Assembly: GCA_038258215.1 (NCBI GenBank)
Contig: JBBSQC010000015.1
Location: 13,004-77,003, forward strand
Source of the DNA: Fodinibacter sp038258215
GTDB lineage: Bacteria > Actinomycetota > Actinomycetes > Actinomycetales > Dermatophilaceae
Reading direction: 5' to 3'
Length of the DNA: 64,000 nt
This document shows, one piece after another, positions 53,584 through 62,580 of this stretch (position 1 is its first letter; each line of letters opens with the position of its first letter). The notes under the pieces were generated by a model. The model made no database searches and was not told the origin of the DNA. It saw only the letters and a list, made by a program, of their open reading frames with translations. Made by a program: the position numbers and the translations under genes.

Positions 53584-56031
53584 TCAGATCTTCTCGAGCG
53601 GGGCGAAGCGCAGCACGAAGCGCTTGACGCCGAGCTCCCCTCCGAAGTCGACCTCGGCCTGGGTCTTCTCCCCCTCACCGAGGGTGCGCACCACGCTGCC
53701 CAGACCATAGGTGTCGTGGGTGACCCGGTCCCCGGGCGCGAGCGCGATGATCGGGCGGTTGCCGGGAGAGCGCACCCCGGGGCGCGCGGCGAGCGTGGCC
53801 ACGGCGGGGCGCTGGTCCCGGCGCCCGATGGCGGCCACCCCCGCCAGCTCCCTCTCCCACTCCACGAGCTCCGCGGGGATCTCGTCGAGGAAGCGGGAGG
53901 GCGGGTTGTACTGCGGGGCGCCCCACGCGGAGCGGATCGCGGCCCGGGACAGGTGCAGCCGCTCGCGCGCCCGGGTGATGCCGACGTAGGCCAGTCGGCG
54001 CTCCTCCTCGAGCTCCTTGGCGTCGGCCAGGCTGCGCATGTGCGGGAAGGTGCCGTCCTCCATCCCGGTGAGGAAGACGACGGGGAACTCCAGGCCCTTG
54101 GCCGTGTGCAGCGTCATCAGCGTCACGACCCCCGCGGCCTCCGCTTCGGCGGTGTCGGGGATCTCGTCGGCGTCTGCCACCAGGGAGACCCGCTCGAGGA
54201 AGTCCTCGAGGCTGACCACCTCTCCGGTCTCGCGGCGCGCCTCGTCGAACTCCCGGGCCACGGCGACGAGCTCGGCGAGGTTCTCGACACGGGTCTCGTC
54301 CTGGGGGTCGTGGCTGGCCCTCAGCTCAGCGAGGTACCCGGACCGGTCGAGGATGGCCTCGAGCAGGTCGGAGACCCCGGCGTCCTCGTCGTCGCGGACC
54401 CGGCCCAGCTCCTCGAGCAGGGCGGTGAAGCCCTTGATCGCGGCCACGGAGCGGGTGGCGATGCCCGGGGCGTCCTCGGGTCGACCCAGCGCTGCGATGA
54501 AGGGGATCCGCTCACGCTCGGCGAGCGCCGAGACGCAGGCCTCCGCCCGGTCGCCGATGCCACGCTTGGGCACGTTGACGATGCGCCGGATGTTGACCGT
54601 GTCGGTGGGGTTGCTGAGCACCCGCAGGTAGGCGAGGGCGTCCTTGACCTCGCGCCGCTCGTAGAACCGCGTGCCGCCGACGACCTTGTAGGGCAGCCCC
54701 ACTCGCACGAAGACCTCCTCGAGGGCTCGCGACTGGGCGTTGGTGCGGTAGAACACCGCGACGTCACCCGGTCGCACCCCGTGGTCGTCGCCGAGCCGGT
54801 CGATGGTGCGCGCCACGAACGACGCCTCGTCGTGCTCGTTGTCCCCGACGTAACCGATGATCCTGGCGCCGTCGCCGCTCTCGCTCCACAGGTTCTTCTT
54901 GCGCCGGGACTCGTTGCGCGCGATGACCGCGTTGGCGGCACGCAGGATGGTCTGGGTCGAGCGGTAGTTCTGCTCCAGCAGGATCGTGCGTGCGCGCGGG
55001 TAGTCGGCCTCGAACTCCTCGATGTTGCGGATCGTGGCGCCCCGGAACGCGTAGATCGACTGGTCGGCGTCACCGACCACGACGAGCTCGCTGGGCTCTA
55101 CCCCGTGCTCCGAGCGCGCTTCCTCCGAGCCGACGAGCTCCTTGACCAGCTGGTACTGCGCGTGGTTGGTGTCCTGGTACTCGTCGACCAGGACGTGCCG
55201 GAACCGGCGCCGGTAGTGCTCGGCGACGTCGGGGAAGGCTTGGAACATGTGCACCGTGGTCATGATGAGGTCGTCGAAGTCCAGGGCGTTGGCCTGCCTC
55301 AGGCGACGCTGGTATGCCGTGTAGGCCTCCGCCAGCACCTGCTCCTGGTGCGGGCTGGCCTCGCCCACCCGGCTGGCGTTGGTCTCCTCGTCGATGAGCT
55401 CGTTCTTGAGGTTGGAGACCTGGTGGCTGAAGGAACGGGCGTTGTAGCGCTTGGGGTCGAGGTCCATGTCGCGCAGCACCATGGACATCAGCCGTTGGGA
55501 GTCTGCGGCGTCGTAGATCGAGAACGTCGAGCGCATCCCGACCTTGTCGGCCTCTCGGCGCAGGATGCGCACGCACGCGCTGTGGAAGGTGAGCACCCAC
55601 ATCGCCTTCGCCCGCGGGCCGACCAGGCTTTGGACCCGTTCGCGCATCTCGGCGGCGGCCTTGTTGGTGAAGGTGATGGCGAGGACCTGCCCGGGCTGCG
55701 CGCCGCGGTCGGCGAGCAGGTACGCGATGCGGTGGGCCAGCACCCGGGTCTTGCCCGAGCCGGCACCGGCGACGATGAGCAGGGGCGGCCCCTCGTGGAG
55801 CACGGCCTCACGCTGCTGGGGATTGAGGCCCGCCAGCAGCTCCTCGGCGTCGGGCACCCCGCGCCGCGGAGGCCCGCCCTCCGGGCCGGTACCCGCCGCG
55901 GCGGCCTCGGCCCACGTCGGCACTCCGGAGGCGTTGACGAGGGCGGCCTCGGCGCTCTCGTGGGTGGTCGAGTCGGACCGCGGGCCGTGCCGCGCGTCGC
56001 CGAAGTCGAGGCCGTCGAAGAGGGTGCTCAT
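53584..56031 (-). CDS. pcrA: ATP-dependent DNA helicase PcrA/UvrD
   Basis: An 815-residue superfamily-1 helicase. Walker A is PLLIVAGAGSGKTRVLAHRI, motif II is HVLVDEYQDTNHAQYQLVKE, motif III VVGDADQSIYAFRGATI, and the later motifs GDVAVFYRTNAQSRALEEVF, LMTLHTAKGLEFPVVFLTGM and RRLAYVGITRARERLHLS follow. The C-terminus has a tudor-like segment (VTHDTYGLGSVVRTLG...) that binds RNA polymerase in PcrA. It unwinds DNA in repair and rolling-circle replication. ATG 56031 (STLFDGLDFG) was chosen over an upstream start. Confidence 0.96.
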   Translation of the reverse strand: MSTLFDGLDFGDARHGPRSDSTTHESAEAALVNASGVPTWAEAAAAGTGPEGGPPRRGVPDAEELLAGLNPQQREAVLHEGPPLLIVAGAGSGKTRVLAHRIAYLLADRGAQPGQVLAITFTNKAAAEMRERVQSLVGPRAKAMWVLTFHSACVRILRREADKVGMRSTFSIYDAADSQRLMSMVLRDMDLDPKRYNARSFSHQVSNLKNELIDEETNASRVGEASPHQEQVLAEAYTAYQRRLRQANALDFDDLIMTTVHMFQAFPDVAEHYRRRFRHVLVDEYQDTNHAQYQLVKELVGSEEARSEHGVEPSELVVVGDADQSIYAFRGATIRNIEEFEADYPRARTILLEQNYRSTQTILRAANAVIARNESRRKKNLWSESGDGARIIGYVGDNEHDEASFVARTIDRLGDDHGVRPGDVAVFYRTNAQSRALEEVFVRVGLPYKVVGGTRFYERREVKDALAYLRVLSNPTDTVNIRRIVNVPKRGIGDRAEACVSALAERERIPFIAALGRPEDAPGIATRSVAAIKGFTALLEELGRVRDDEDAGVSDLLEAILDRSGYLAELRASHDPQDETRVENLAELVAVAREFDEARRETGEVVSLEDFLERVSLVADADEIPDTAEAEAAGVVTLMTLHTAKGLEFPVVFLTGMEDGTFPHMRSLADAKELEEERRLAYVGITRARERLHLSRAAIRSAWGAPQYNPPSRFLDEIPAELVEWERELAGVAAIGRRDQRPAVATLAARPGVRSPGNRPIIALAPGDRVTHDTYGLGSVVRTLGEGEKTQAEVDFGGELGVKRFVLRFAPLEKI

Positions 56032-56097
56032 GTTCCGTCCAACCCTACGTCGCTGCCCCGACCTCGCCGCGCGGGCCACGCGCCGCGGGCGGCGGTG

Positions 56098-56829
56098 TCA
56101 CGCGCCCTTCGCGTGACGCAACCGCTTCATGGCGCCACGAAGCCTCCCACTGGCGTCGCGCAGCTGTCGGCGCAGGGGCGCGGGACGGTAGTGAGGATCC
56201 ATCGGCACGGTGCGGTTGGTCGGCGCTCGTGTGCGGAAGAACAGTGGGGAGAGCGCCAGCCCTCCGACGACGAGGAGCCACCGCGGGACAGCCAGGCCGG
56301 TCCCGAGGTCCGCGTCCGTGATTCCCGCGATCGTGAAGGCCACCATCACGACGACGGTGACGATCAGCACGGCAGCGACACGGATCGCCCAGTCCGGCGT
56401 CCAAGGCGCCTGCCCGGCGGCCCGGGCCGCGCGTCGGCCGAGCCACACGTCGACGGTCCACGGCACCACGCCCCACACCCCGATCCACACCAGGACGAAC
56501 ACCAGGTCTCCGCTGGTGACCGGCACGGCTGCACCCCAGGCGAACGAGCTCGCCATCGCACCCTTGACCACTGAGAGAAGCCCGACCACCCCCGCGGAAC
56601 GGGCGGCGATGCCGCCGAGCACTCGGCGCCAGGAGGGGGGCGTCGCCCATTCGCGGGCGTAGTCGGCCGGCTGGCCGAAGACCTGCACCGGGTCCTCGCG
56701 GGTCGCGATGACGTGGCTGCGCACGTCGGCCGCGATCACCCGCACCCGCTCCTCCTCGACGCCCGCCTGCCTCAGCTGCTCGGCCAGCAGCGCCATGTAG
56801 GGACCGATCTCGACCCGCTCTCCAGCCAT
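56098..56829 (-). CDS. HAAS-domain membrane protein paired with PadR
   Basis: A 243-residue protein. Residues about 1-65 form a helical HAAS-like domain (MALLAEQLRQAGVEEERVRV IAADVRSHV), with GQPADYAREWA common in this group. About four hydrophobic segments follow (near 70-95, 100-120, 140-165 and 172-190). Proteins of this kind sit next to PadR regulators and are thought to couple membrane signals to them. The PadR gene is one base upstream on the same strand. Function beyond that is unknown. Confidence 0.75.
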   Translation of the reverse strand: MAGERVEIGPYMALLAEQLRQAGVEEERVRVIAADVRSHVIATREDPVQVFGQPADYAREWATPPSWRRVLGGIAARSAGVVGLLSVVKGAMASSFAWGAAVPVTSGDLVFVLVWIGVWGVVPWTVDVWLGRRAARAAGQAPWTPDWAIRVAAVLIVTVVVMVAFTIAGITDADLGTGLAVPRWLLVVGGLALSPLFFRTRAPTNRTVPMDPHYRPAPLRRQLRDASGRLRGAMKRLRHAKGA

Positions 56830-56830
56830 G

Positions 56831-57175
56831 TCACGCCTCCAGGGCCGTGGTCATCCGGGTGGCGAAGGCCGCCCAGCCGGTGCGCCCCTGATCGAGCGCG
56901 GTGTGGCCGGCGGGCGTCAGCCAGAAGTAGCGCCGGGCCGGCCCACCGTCACCGACGACCCACTCGCTGGCGACCAAGCCGTCGTCGTCGAGCCGTGCGA
57001 GCACGGGATAGACCGTGCCCCCCTTGAGCCCGGCCAGGCCGGCCCCGGCCAACGACTGGATGATCGCGTAGCCGTAGGCGCTCTCCTCGCGAGCCAGGAC
57101 CGCCAGGACCGCCAGGTCGAGCACACCCTTGAGCCACTGGCTCTCGCGGTCCTCCCGCACGGCTGCCTTCACCAT
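56831..57175 (-). CDS. PadR-family transcriptional regulator
   Basis: A 114-residue PadR regulator. The winged helix reads WLKGVLDLAVLAVLAREESA YGYAIIQSLAGAGLAGLKGG TVYPVLARLDDDGLVASEWV (spaces added), followed by GPARRYFWLTPAGHTALDQG, the standard PadR ending. ATG 57175 (VKAAVREDRESQ) is favoured; an upstream start at 57211 would overlap a palindrome. The HAAS-type gene starts one base after its stop, and the two form an operon that is likely self-regulated through the palindrome at 57206-57221. Confidence 0.88.
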   Translation of the reverse strand: MVKAAVREDRESQWLKGVLDLAVLAVLAREESAYGYAIIQSLAGAGLAGLKGGTVYPVLARLDDDGLVASEWVVGDGGPARRYFWLTPAGHTALDQGRTGWAAFATRMTTALEA

Positions 57176-57205
57176 GACCTCATGCTCCCGCCGGCTAGAT
57201 AGGAA

Positions 57206-57221
57206 TGTCAACTACTTGGCA
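57206..57221. promoter_or_regulatory. Palindrome, candidate PadR operator
   Basis: TGTCAACTACTTGGCA is an imperfect palindrome (TGYCAA-N4-TTGRCA). On the minus strand it contains TTGACA, a possible -35 for padR. It lies between padR and the divergent polymerase gene, so one protein could control both directions. Half-site spacing fits PadR regulators; binding is inferred. Confidence 0.4.
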
Positions 57222-57267
57222 CTGCCACTGTCCCGGAAAGGCCGGCTCACGGCATACGGTGTCTGCC

Positions 57268-58245
57268 ATGGCCTCGCGCAAGGGTGAGTTCGGGGAGCCC
57301 GTCGTTCTGGACGTCGACGGCTTCGACGTGCGGGTCTCCAGCCCGGAACGTGTCTACTTCTCCGAGCGCGGCGAGACCAAGCTCGACCTGGCCCGCTACT
57401 ACCTCTCCGTGGGCGACGGCGTCGTCAACGCGTTGCGCGAGCGGCCGTGCATGCTGCACCGTTTCCCCGACGGGGTCGACGGCGCCAAGGTGCACCAGAA
57501 GCGGCTGCCGCGCGGCGCTCCTCCGTGGGTCGAGACGGTGCGACTGCACTTCCCGCGCTACGGGCTGCACGCCGACGAGCTGTGCGTGACGCGCCTGGCC
57601 GACGTGGTCTGGGCCGTGCAGATGAGCACGGTGGAGTTCCACCCCTGGAACAGCCGCCGCACCGACACCGAGCAGCCCGACGAGTGGCGCATCGACCTCG
57701 ACCCGATGCCCGACGCACCCTTCGACCGGGTGCGGCGGGCCGCCCACGTGTCGCACGAGGTGCTCGAGGAGCTCGGCGCGGTGGGCTGGCCGAAGACCAG
57801 TGGTGGGAGCGGCCTGCACGTCTATGTGCGCATCGCACCCGACCACGGGTTCCGCGAGGTGCGCCGCGCGGCCCTGGCCTTCGCTCGAGAGGTCGAGCGG
57901 CGCCTTCCCGACGACGTGACGACGACGTGGTGGCGCAAGGACCGAGACCCGGGTGCCGTGTTCGTGGACTACAACCAGAACGCGCGCGACCACACCATCG
58001 CGGCGGCCTACTCCGTGCGTGGTAACGCCATCGGCACGGTGTCGACGCCGATCCGTTGGGACGAGGTCGACGACGTCGAGCCGCAGGACCTCACCATCGC
58101 AACGATGCCGGATCGGTATGCCGCACTGGGCGACCTGCACGCCGGGATCGACGACGCGGTCTTCGACATCGCGCCACTGCTCGAGTGGGCAGCGCGTGAC
58201 GAGGCCGAGGGAGCCGTGGTGCCGCCGGAGCCCGACGAGACCTGA
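57268..58245 (+). CDS. LigD-type NHEJ polymerase/primase domain protein
   Basis: A 325-residue stand-alone archaeo-eukaryotic primase-type polymerase. It has the LigD Pol pattern: GFDVRVSSPERVYFSERGET, RPCMLHRFPDGVDGAKVHQK, the catalytic Asp pair in EWRIDLDPMPDAPFDRVR, then GWPKTSGGSGLHVYVRIAPD and GAVFVDYNQNARDHTIAAAY SVRGNAIGTVSTP (space added). It can fill gaps or add nucleotides at broken ends. Neither ligase nor Ku is in the window, so either partners lie elsewhere or it works alone, like actinobacterial PolD1-type proteins. Its stop base is shared with the arfB start. Confidence 0.9.
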   Translation: MASRKGEFGEPVVLDVDGFDVRVSSPERVYFSERGETKLDLARYYLSVGDGVVNALRERPCMLHRFPDGVDGAKVHQKRLPRGAPPWVETVRLHFPRYGLHADELCVTRLADVVWAVQMSTVEFHPWNSRRTDTEQPDEWRIDLDPMPDAPFDRVRRAAHVSHEVLEELGAVGWPKTSGGSGLHVYVRIAPDHGFREVRRAALAFAREVERRLPDDVTTTWWRKDRDPGAVFVDYNQNARDHTIAAAYSVRGNAIGTVSTPIRWDEVDDVEPQDLTIATMPDRYAALGDLHAGIDDAVFDIAPLLEWAARDEAEGAVVPPEPDET

Positions 58246-58688
58246 TGGACCTCACCGTCGCACCCGGGCCCGGGGTGGCATGGGGTCTGACCATCCCGGC
58301 CGCCGAGCTCGTCGAGCGGTTCTCTCGTTCCTCCGGCCCGGGGGGCCAGGGCGTCAACACCGCCGACAGCCGGGTCGAGCTGGAGCTCGACGTCGTCGGC
58401 TCCCCGTCGTTCAGCGAACCCCAGCGCCGGCGCGCCCTCGCAGCGTTGGACACGCGGCTCGTCGGGGGTCGACTCGTCGTAGCGGCATCCGAGCACCGCC
58501 AGCAGCGCCGAAACCGAGTGGCGGCGCGGGACCGGATGGCGGCCCTGCTCCGGGAGGCGTTGGCGCCGCCACCGCCTTCACGACGGCCCACGAGACCCAC
58601 CCGTGGGTCGAAGGAGCGGCGGCTGACCGCGAAGAAGCGGCGTGGCGAGACCAAGTCCACACGGTCCACGCCCACCTCGGACGGCTGA
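58245..58688 (+). CDS. arfB: Peptide-release/ribosome-rescue factor ArfB
   Basis: A 147-residue protein with the release-factor motif FSRSSGPGGQGVNTADSRVE; the GGQ tripeptide hydrolyses peptidyl-tRNA on stalled ribosomes. The basic C-terminal tail (SKERRLTAKKRRGETKS) fits the empty mRNA channel, as in ArfB/YaeJ. Length and tail are normal. Its ATG overlaps the last base of the polymerase gene (TGATG), so the two are coupled. It is convergent with the truncated DUF222-like ORF. Confidence 0.93.
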   Translation: MDLTVAPGPGVAWGLTIPAAELVERFSRSSGPGGQGVNTADSRVELELDVVGSPSFSEPQRRRALAALDTRLVGGRLVVAASEHRQQRRNRVAARDRMAALLREALAPPPPSRRPTRPTRGSKERRLTAKKRRGETKSTRSTPTSDG

Positions 58689-58700
58689 CCGGCATCGCGG

Positions 58701-58922
58701 TCATGCCCCGCGAGCCGACACCACCAGCGTCACCCCCTCCGCCGCGTTCACCACCCCCTGGGCCACCCCGGCCAGCTCGAACAGCGCCTCCACACCCAGG
58801 GCCGGCCCCGCATCAGCAACCTCCACCCCGATCGCCGACAGCTCCGCCCGCACCGACGCCAACCGCGCCGCCACACCCGCGGCGCGCGGGTCGGCGCACT
58901 GCGCGGGCTGGATGCTGGACAT
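58701..58922 (-). pseudogene. Truncated DUF222-like ORF under an SOS box
   Basis: A 73-residue ORF: MSSIQPAQCADPRAAGVAARL-type start, then helical VRAELSAIGVEVADAGPALG and LFELAGVAQGVVNAAEGVTL. It resembles the N-terminus of DUF222/HNH (13E12-like) proteins, which are normally 400-500 residues. A LexA-type box lies just upstream of the start (58937-58950), also typical of that family. I call it a truncated remnant; a genuine small SOS protein is the alternative. Confidence 0.45.
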
Positions 58923-58936
58923 ACCCCAACCCTACT

Positions 58937-58950
58937 CGAACACCCGTACG
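58937..58950. promoter_or_regulatory. LexA (SOS) box
   Basis: CGAACACCCGTACG differs by one base from the actinobacterial consensus CGAAC-N4-GTTCG. It lies 15 bases upstream of the ATG at 58922. Damage-inducible expression of the short ORF is inferred. Confidence 0.6.
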
Positions 58951-59045
58951 AACACAAGATCCCAAACCACCGTGTTCGCCTGCAGCAGAACGACTTTGCG
59001 ATCCATCAACGATCTTGTAGGAGCCGCCCGTGGGGCCTCCGGCCC

Positions 59046-59354
59046 TCACCCCAGCGAGCGACTGACGAGAACCCAGCCGTCGTCGCCCACGTCGATCCGC
59101 AGGACGTCGCCCGTCGGAGCCCGAACGCCGCGCCCCACCCGCTCGGCGACCGTGCCGAAGCCCGCCTCGTCCACCGGCACCAGCACCCGCTCCCCACGAT
59201 GCAGGTCCGCGAGCGCCTGCAGCTCGGCCACGATGTCCACGGTGGCACCGGCATACGGACCGTATCCGTCGACCAGGCCTGGCTCGTCGACCCGAGCGAC
59301 GGCCTCCGGCGTGCCGACCAGCAACGTCGCGGGGCAGTGCAAGGCCATGTCCAC
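59046..59354 (-). CDS. Hypothetical protein, 102 residues
   Basis: A small soluble protein. It begins MDMALHCPATLLVGTPEAVA and holds IVAELQALADLHRGERVLVP and VGRGVRAPTGDVLRIDVGDD. Segments alternate strand and helix, with conserved-looking Gly and Asp positions. I do not recognise a family. It is read toward the short DUF222-like ORF and divergent from the PfpI gene. Base use is typical for the region. Confidence 0.5.
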   Translation of the reverse strand: MDMALHCPATLLVGTPEAVARVDEPGLVDGYGPYAGATVDIVAELQALADLHRGERVLVPVDEAGFGTVAERVGRGVRAPTGDVLRIDVGDDGWVLVSRSLG

Positions 59355-59491
59355 ACGCTACTCCCGGCGAGGTTCGACAACCGGCTGCCCAGAGGTCCCA
59401 CCACGCGTGGACGTGGAATGGGCTGGGTACGAGCAGGGTTGCCGACCACGGCGCCCCATGGCGCCTCCGCCCCAACGAGAGGACCACCCGC

Positions 59492-60040
59492 ATGACCGCC
59501 ACACCCGATACCACCCGCAGAGTCGCCTTCCTCGTCGCGATGGAGGGCATCGAGCAGGTCGAGCTCACCGAGCCGTGGAAGGCGGTCGAGGACGCCGGGG
59601 CAACCCCGGTGCTGATCTCGACCGGCAGCGGCGAGGTGCAGGCCTTCAACCACCTCGACGCGGCGGACACGTTCCCCGTCGACGCGGAGGTGTCCGGGGC
59701 CGAGGTCGCCGACTACGTGGCGCTGGTGCTGCCCGGCGGTGTCGCGAACCCCGACGCCCTGCGCACCGATGAGGATGCCGTGGCGTTCATCCGCCAGTTC
59801 GTCGAGTCCGGCAAGCCGGTGGCGGCGATCTGCCATGCCCCGTGGACGCTCATCGAGGCCGGCGTCGTGCAAGGACGGCACCTGACGTCGTGGCCGAGCC
59901 TGCGCACCGACCTGACGAATGCCGGCGCCACCTGGGAGGACCGCGAGGTCGTCATCGACGACAACCTCATCACGAGCCGGAACCCCGACGACCTGCCGGC
60001 CTTCAACCGAGAGCTCACCGCCGCCCTGGGTGACGCCTAG
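59492..60040 (+). CDS. PfpI/DJ-1 family type-1 amidotransferase-like protein
   Basis: A 182-residue protein of the DJ-1/PfpI superfamily. It starts RRVAFLVAMEGIEQVELTEP and has the nucleophile elbow VAAICHAPWTLIEAGVVQGR with the reactive Cys, followed by LTSWPSLRTDLTNAGATWED and ITSRNPDDLPAFNREL. Relatives (YhbO, PfpI) are stress proteins with glyoxalase or deglycase activity reported. AGAGGA supports ATG 59492. Its stop overlaps that of meaA by four bases, convergently. Confidence 0.9.
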   Translation: MTATPDTTRRVAFLVAMEGIEQVELTEPWKAVEDAGATPVLISTGSGEVQAFNHLDAADTFPVDAEVSGAEVADYVALVLPGGVANPDALRTDEDAVAFIRQFVESGKPVAAICHAPWTLIEAGVVQGRHLTSWPSLRTDLTNAGATWEDREVVIDDNLITSRNPDDLPAFNRELTAALGDA

Positions 60041-62109
60041 ACCGGAGCGACGGCAGCGCTCCTGGCCTCCGCCGCCAGGCCGCGGGACTCACGGATGACG
60101 TCGACGAAGCGGGCCATGATCTCGTTCAGGCCGAAGTCCTTCGGCGTGAACACCGCGGCCACACCGAGCTCCCGGAGCCGCTGCGCGTCGGAGTCGGGGA
60201 TGATCCCGCCGACGATGACCGGGACGTCCTCGGCACCGGCATCCCGCATCCGTTCCAGCACGTCCGGCACGAGCTCCATGTGGGAGCCGGACAGGATCGA
60301 GATGCCGACGAGGTGCACGTCCTCGGCGACGGCCGCGGCGACGATCTGCTCGGGCGTGAGCCGGATCCCCTGGTAGACGACCTCGAAGCCGGCATCCCTG
60401 GCCCGCACGGCGATCTGCTCGGCCCCGTTGGAGTGTCCGTCCAGGCCCGGCTTGCCCACCAGGATCCGCAGCCCCTCCCCCAGCTCCGCCGAGGTGGCGG
60501 ACACCGAGGCGCGCACCCGAACCAGCTCCTCGGAGCCGGCGCTCGCCCCGACGGTGCCGCTGACACCGGTGGGAGCACGGAACTCGCCGAACACCGAGCG
60601 CAGGGCCTCGGCCCACTCACCGGTGGTCACCCCGGCTCGAGCGCACTCCAGCGTCGCCGTGACGAGGTTGGTGTCCGCGCCGGCGTCGGCCCGCAGTCGC
60701 TCGAGGGCCGAGGCCGCCCGGTCACGACGGACCGGGTCGGAGTCGCGCTGCTCCCGCCAGCTCCGCACCGCAGCGGATGCCGCGGCCTCCACCCCGGGCT
60801 CGACGGACTGGATGGCGGTGTCCAGGTCGGCGGTGAGGGGACTGGGCTCGGTGGACTCGAACCGGTTGACGCCGACGACGACGTCCTGTCCCGCCTCGAT
60901 GCGCTGGCGCCGCCGCGCGTGCGACGCGACGAGCTCTGACTTCATGTAGCCGCTCTCGACCGCCGGCACGGCCCCACCCATCTCCTGCACCCGGGCGATC
61001 TCGGCGCGTGCCCCGGCCATGAGCTGACCCACCTTCGCCTCGACCACGGCGGACCCGGCGAACAGGTCGTCGTACTCCAGGAGGTCGGACTCGTAGGCGA
61101 GCACCTGCTGGATCCGCAGCGACCACTGCTGGTCCCACGGGCGCGGGAGCCCCAGCGCCTCGTTCCACGCGGGGAGCTGCACGGCGCGGGCGCGGGCGTC
61201 CTTGGAGAGGGTGACGGCGAGCATCTCGAGCACGATGCGCTGGACGTTGTTCTCCGGCTGGGCCTCGGTGAGCCCGAGCGAGTTCACCTGCACCCCGTAG
61301 CGGAAGCGCCGCTGCCTCGCGTCGACCACGCCGTAGCGCTCGCGAGTGAGCTCGTCCCACAGCTCGACGAAGGCCCGCATCTTGCACATCTCCTCGACGA
61401 AACGCACGCCGGCGTTGACGAAGAACGAGATCCGGGCCACCACCTCGCCGAACCGCTCCGCCGGCACCTGACCGGAGTCGCGCACGGCATCCAGCACCGC
61501 GATGGCCGCGCACATCGCGTACGCGATCTCCTGCTCCGGTGTGGCGCCAGCCTCCTGGAGGTGGTAACTGCAGATGTTGATCGGGTTCCACGTCGGCATC
61601 TCGGCAACCGTGTAGGACACCATGTCGGTGATCAGCCGCAGCGAGGGGCCGGGCGCGAAGACGTAGGTCCCGCGCGAGAGGTACTCCTTGATGATGTCGT
61701 TCTGCGTCGTCCCGGCCAGCGCTCGCACGCCCGCCGCAGCGTCCTCACCGACCGCCACCGCCTGCTCCTCGGCCACCACCTGGTAGAGGGCGAGCATCCA
61801 CATCGCCGTGGCGTTGATGGTCATCGAGGTGTTCATCCGCGACAGCGGGATCTCCTCGAAGAGGGCCCGCATGTCACCGATGTGCGAGATCGGCACGCCC
61901 ACCTTGCCCACCTCACCGCGGGCGAGGACGTGGTCGGGGTCGTAACCCGTCTGGGTGGGGAGGTCGAACGCGACCGACAGCCCGGTCTGGCCCTTGGCGA
62001 GGTTGCGCCGGTACAGCGCGTTGCTGGCTGCGGCACTGGAGTGCCCGGCATATGTGCGCATCACCCACGGACGGTCGCGCTCGGGCCTGGCGACGCTGCT
62101 CTCGGACAT
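60037..62109 (-). CDS. meaA: Ethylmalonyl-CoA/methylmalonyl-CoA mutase-type protein MeaA
   Basis: A 690-residue B12-dependent acyl-CoA mutase in one chain. The N-terminal barrel begins RTYAGHSSAAASNALYRRNL and GLSVAFDLPTQTGYDPDHVL, with NTSMTINATAMWMLALYQVV typical of MeaA. The C-terminal B12 domain has LVGKPGLDGHSNGAEQIAVR (the DxHxxG cobalamin ligand) and VVGGIIPDSDAQRLRELGVA. MeaA-type proteins act as ethylmalonyl-CoA mutase in the ethylmalonyl-CoA pathway for two-carbon growth. The required adenosylcobalamin could come from the adenosyltransferase gene at 62771. Confidence 0.9.
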   Translation of the reverse strand: MSESSVARPERDRPWVMRTYAGHSSAAASNALYRRNLAKGQTGLSVAFDLPTQTGYDPDHVLARGEVGKVGVPISHIGDMRALFEEIPLSRMNTSMTINATAMWMLALYQVVAEEQAVAVGEDAAAGVRALAGTTQNDIIKEYLSRGTYVFAPGPSLRLITDMVSYTVAEMPTWNPINICSYHLQEAGATPEQEIAYAMCAAIAVLDAVRDSGQVPAERFGEVVARISFFVNAGVRFVEEMCKMRAFVELWDELTRERYGVVDARQRRFRYGVQVNSLGLTEAQPENNVQRIVLEMLAVTLSKDARARAVQLPAWNEALGLPRPWDQQWSLRIQQVLAYESDLLEYDDLFAGSAVVEAKVGQLMAGARAEIARVQEMGGAVPAVESGYMKSELVASHARRRQRIEAGQDVVVGVNRFESTEPSPLTADLDTAIQSVEPGVEAAASAAVRSWREQRDSDPVRRDRAASALERLRADAGADTNLVTATLECARAGVTTGEWAEALRSVFGEFRAPTGVSGTVGASAGSEELVRVRASVSATSAELGEGLRILVGKPGLDGHSNGAEQIAVRARDAGFEVVYQGIRLTPEQIVAAAVAEDVHLVGISILSGSHMELVPDVLERMRDAGAEDVPVIVGGIIPDSDAQRLRELGVAAVFTPKDFGLNEIMARFVDVIRESRGLAAEARSAAVAPV

Positions 62110-62193
62110 GCGACGAACGCTAGCCGCGGCTTCCGCGCCCCGGAATGCCTTGGCACGGTGAGAGTGCCCACACGGGGCAGGATGCCGGGTGGC

Positions 62194-62580
62194 TCAGCCC
62201 GCGACCCCGGCGAAGTCGGCTCCGGCACGCACTGCGTCGGAAACGGAGGCGGAGTCGGTCACGAGGAGGACGGCGCCCAGGCGCCCTCGCCGCAGGAGGC
62301 GGCGGGTGCGGTCGTCGGAGGCGACCACGTGGATCGGGCGCCCCGCGCGGCGAGCCCGGCGCACCGACTCGACGAGCATCCCGAAACCAGTCGCGTCACC
62401 GACCTGGGCCTCACTGAGGTCGAGCAGGAGCGGGGACGAGCCGCCGGCGATGAGGCGGTGGAGGGTGATCCGCAGGTCTGGCACCGACCGCACATCGAGG
62501 CGACCCCGGAGGGTCACGTGGCACCCTGCCGCGTCCTCGCGCTCGATGATGGTCACGATGGGCTCCCCCTGATCCGCCAC
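62194..62580 (-). CDS. STAS-domain anti-sigma factor antagonist-like
   Basis: A 128-residue single STAS-domain protein. It has IIEREDAAGCHVTLRGRLDV and LLLDLSEAQVGDATGFGMLV. The usual phosphosite DSSGLG is here DATGFG, so Thr takes the place of the phosphorylated Ser. It may act in a sigma-factor partner-switch, but no anti-sigma kinase is nearby, so it could be an orphan. The last ~15 residues are Ala/Gly-rich. Confidence 0.8.
   Translation of the reverse strand: MADQGEPIVTIIEREDAAGCHVTLRGRLDVRSVPDLRITLHRLIAGGSSPLLLDLSEAQVGDATGFGMLVESVRRARRAGRPIHVVASDDRTRRLLRRGRLGAVLLVTDSASVSDAVRAGADFAGVAG

Noticed and set aside
52594..56574. 1326-codon plus-strand open frame over pcrA and the exporter ATPase
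   Set aside because: The opposite strand carries PcrA and DrrA-like proteins with full motif sets; the plus frame is repetitive Val/Asp/Gly/His-rich shadow.
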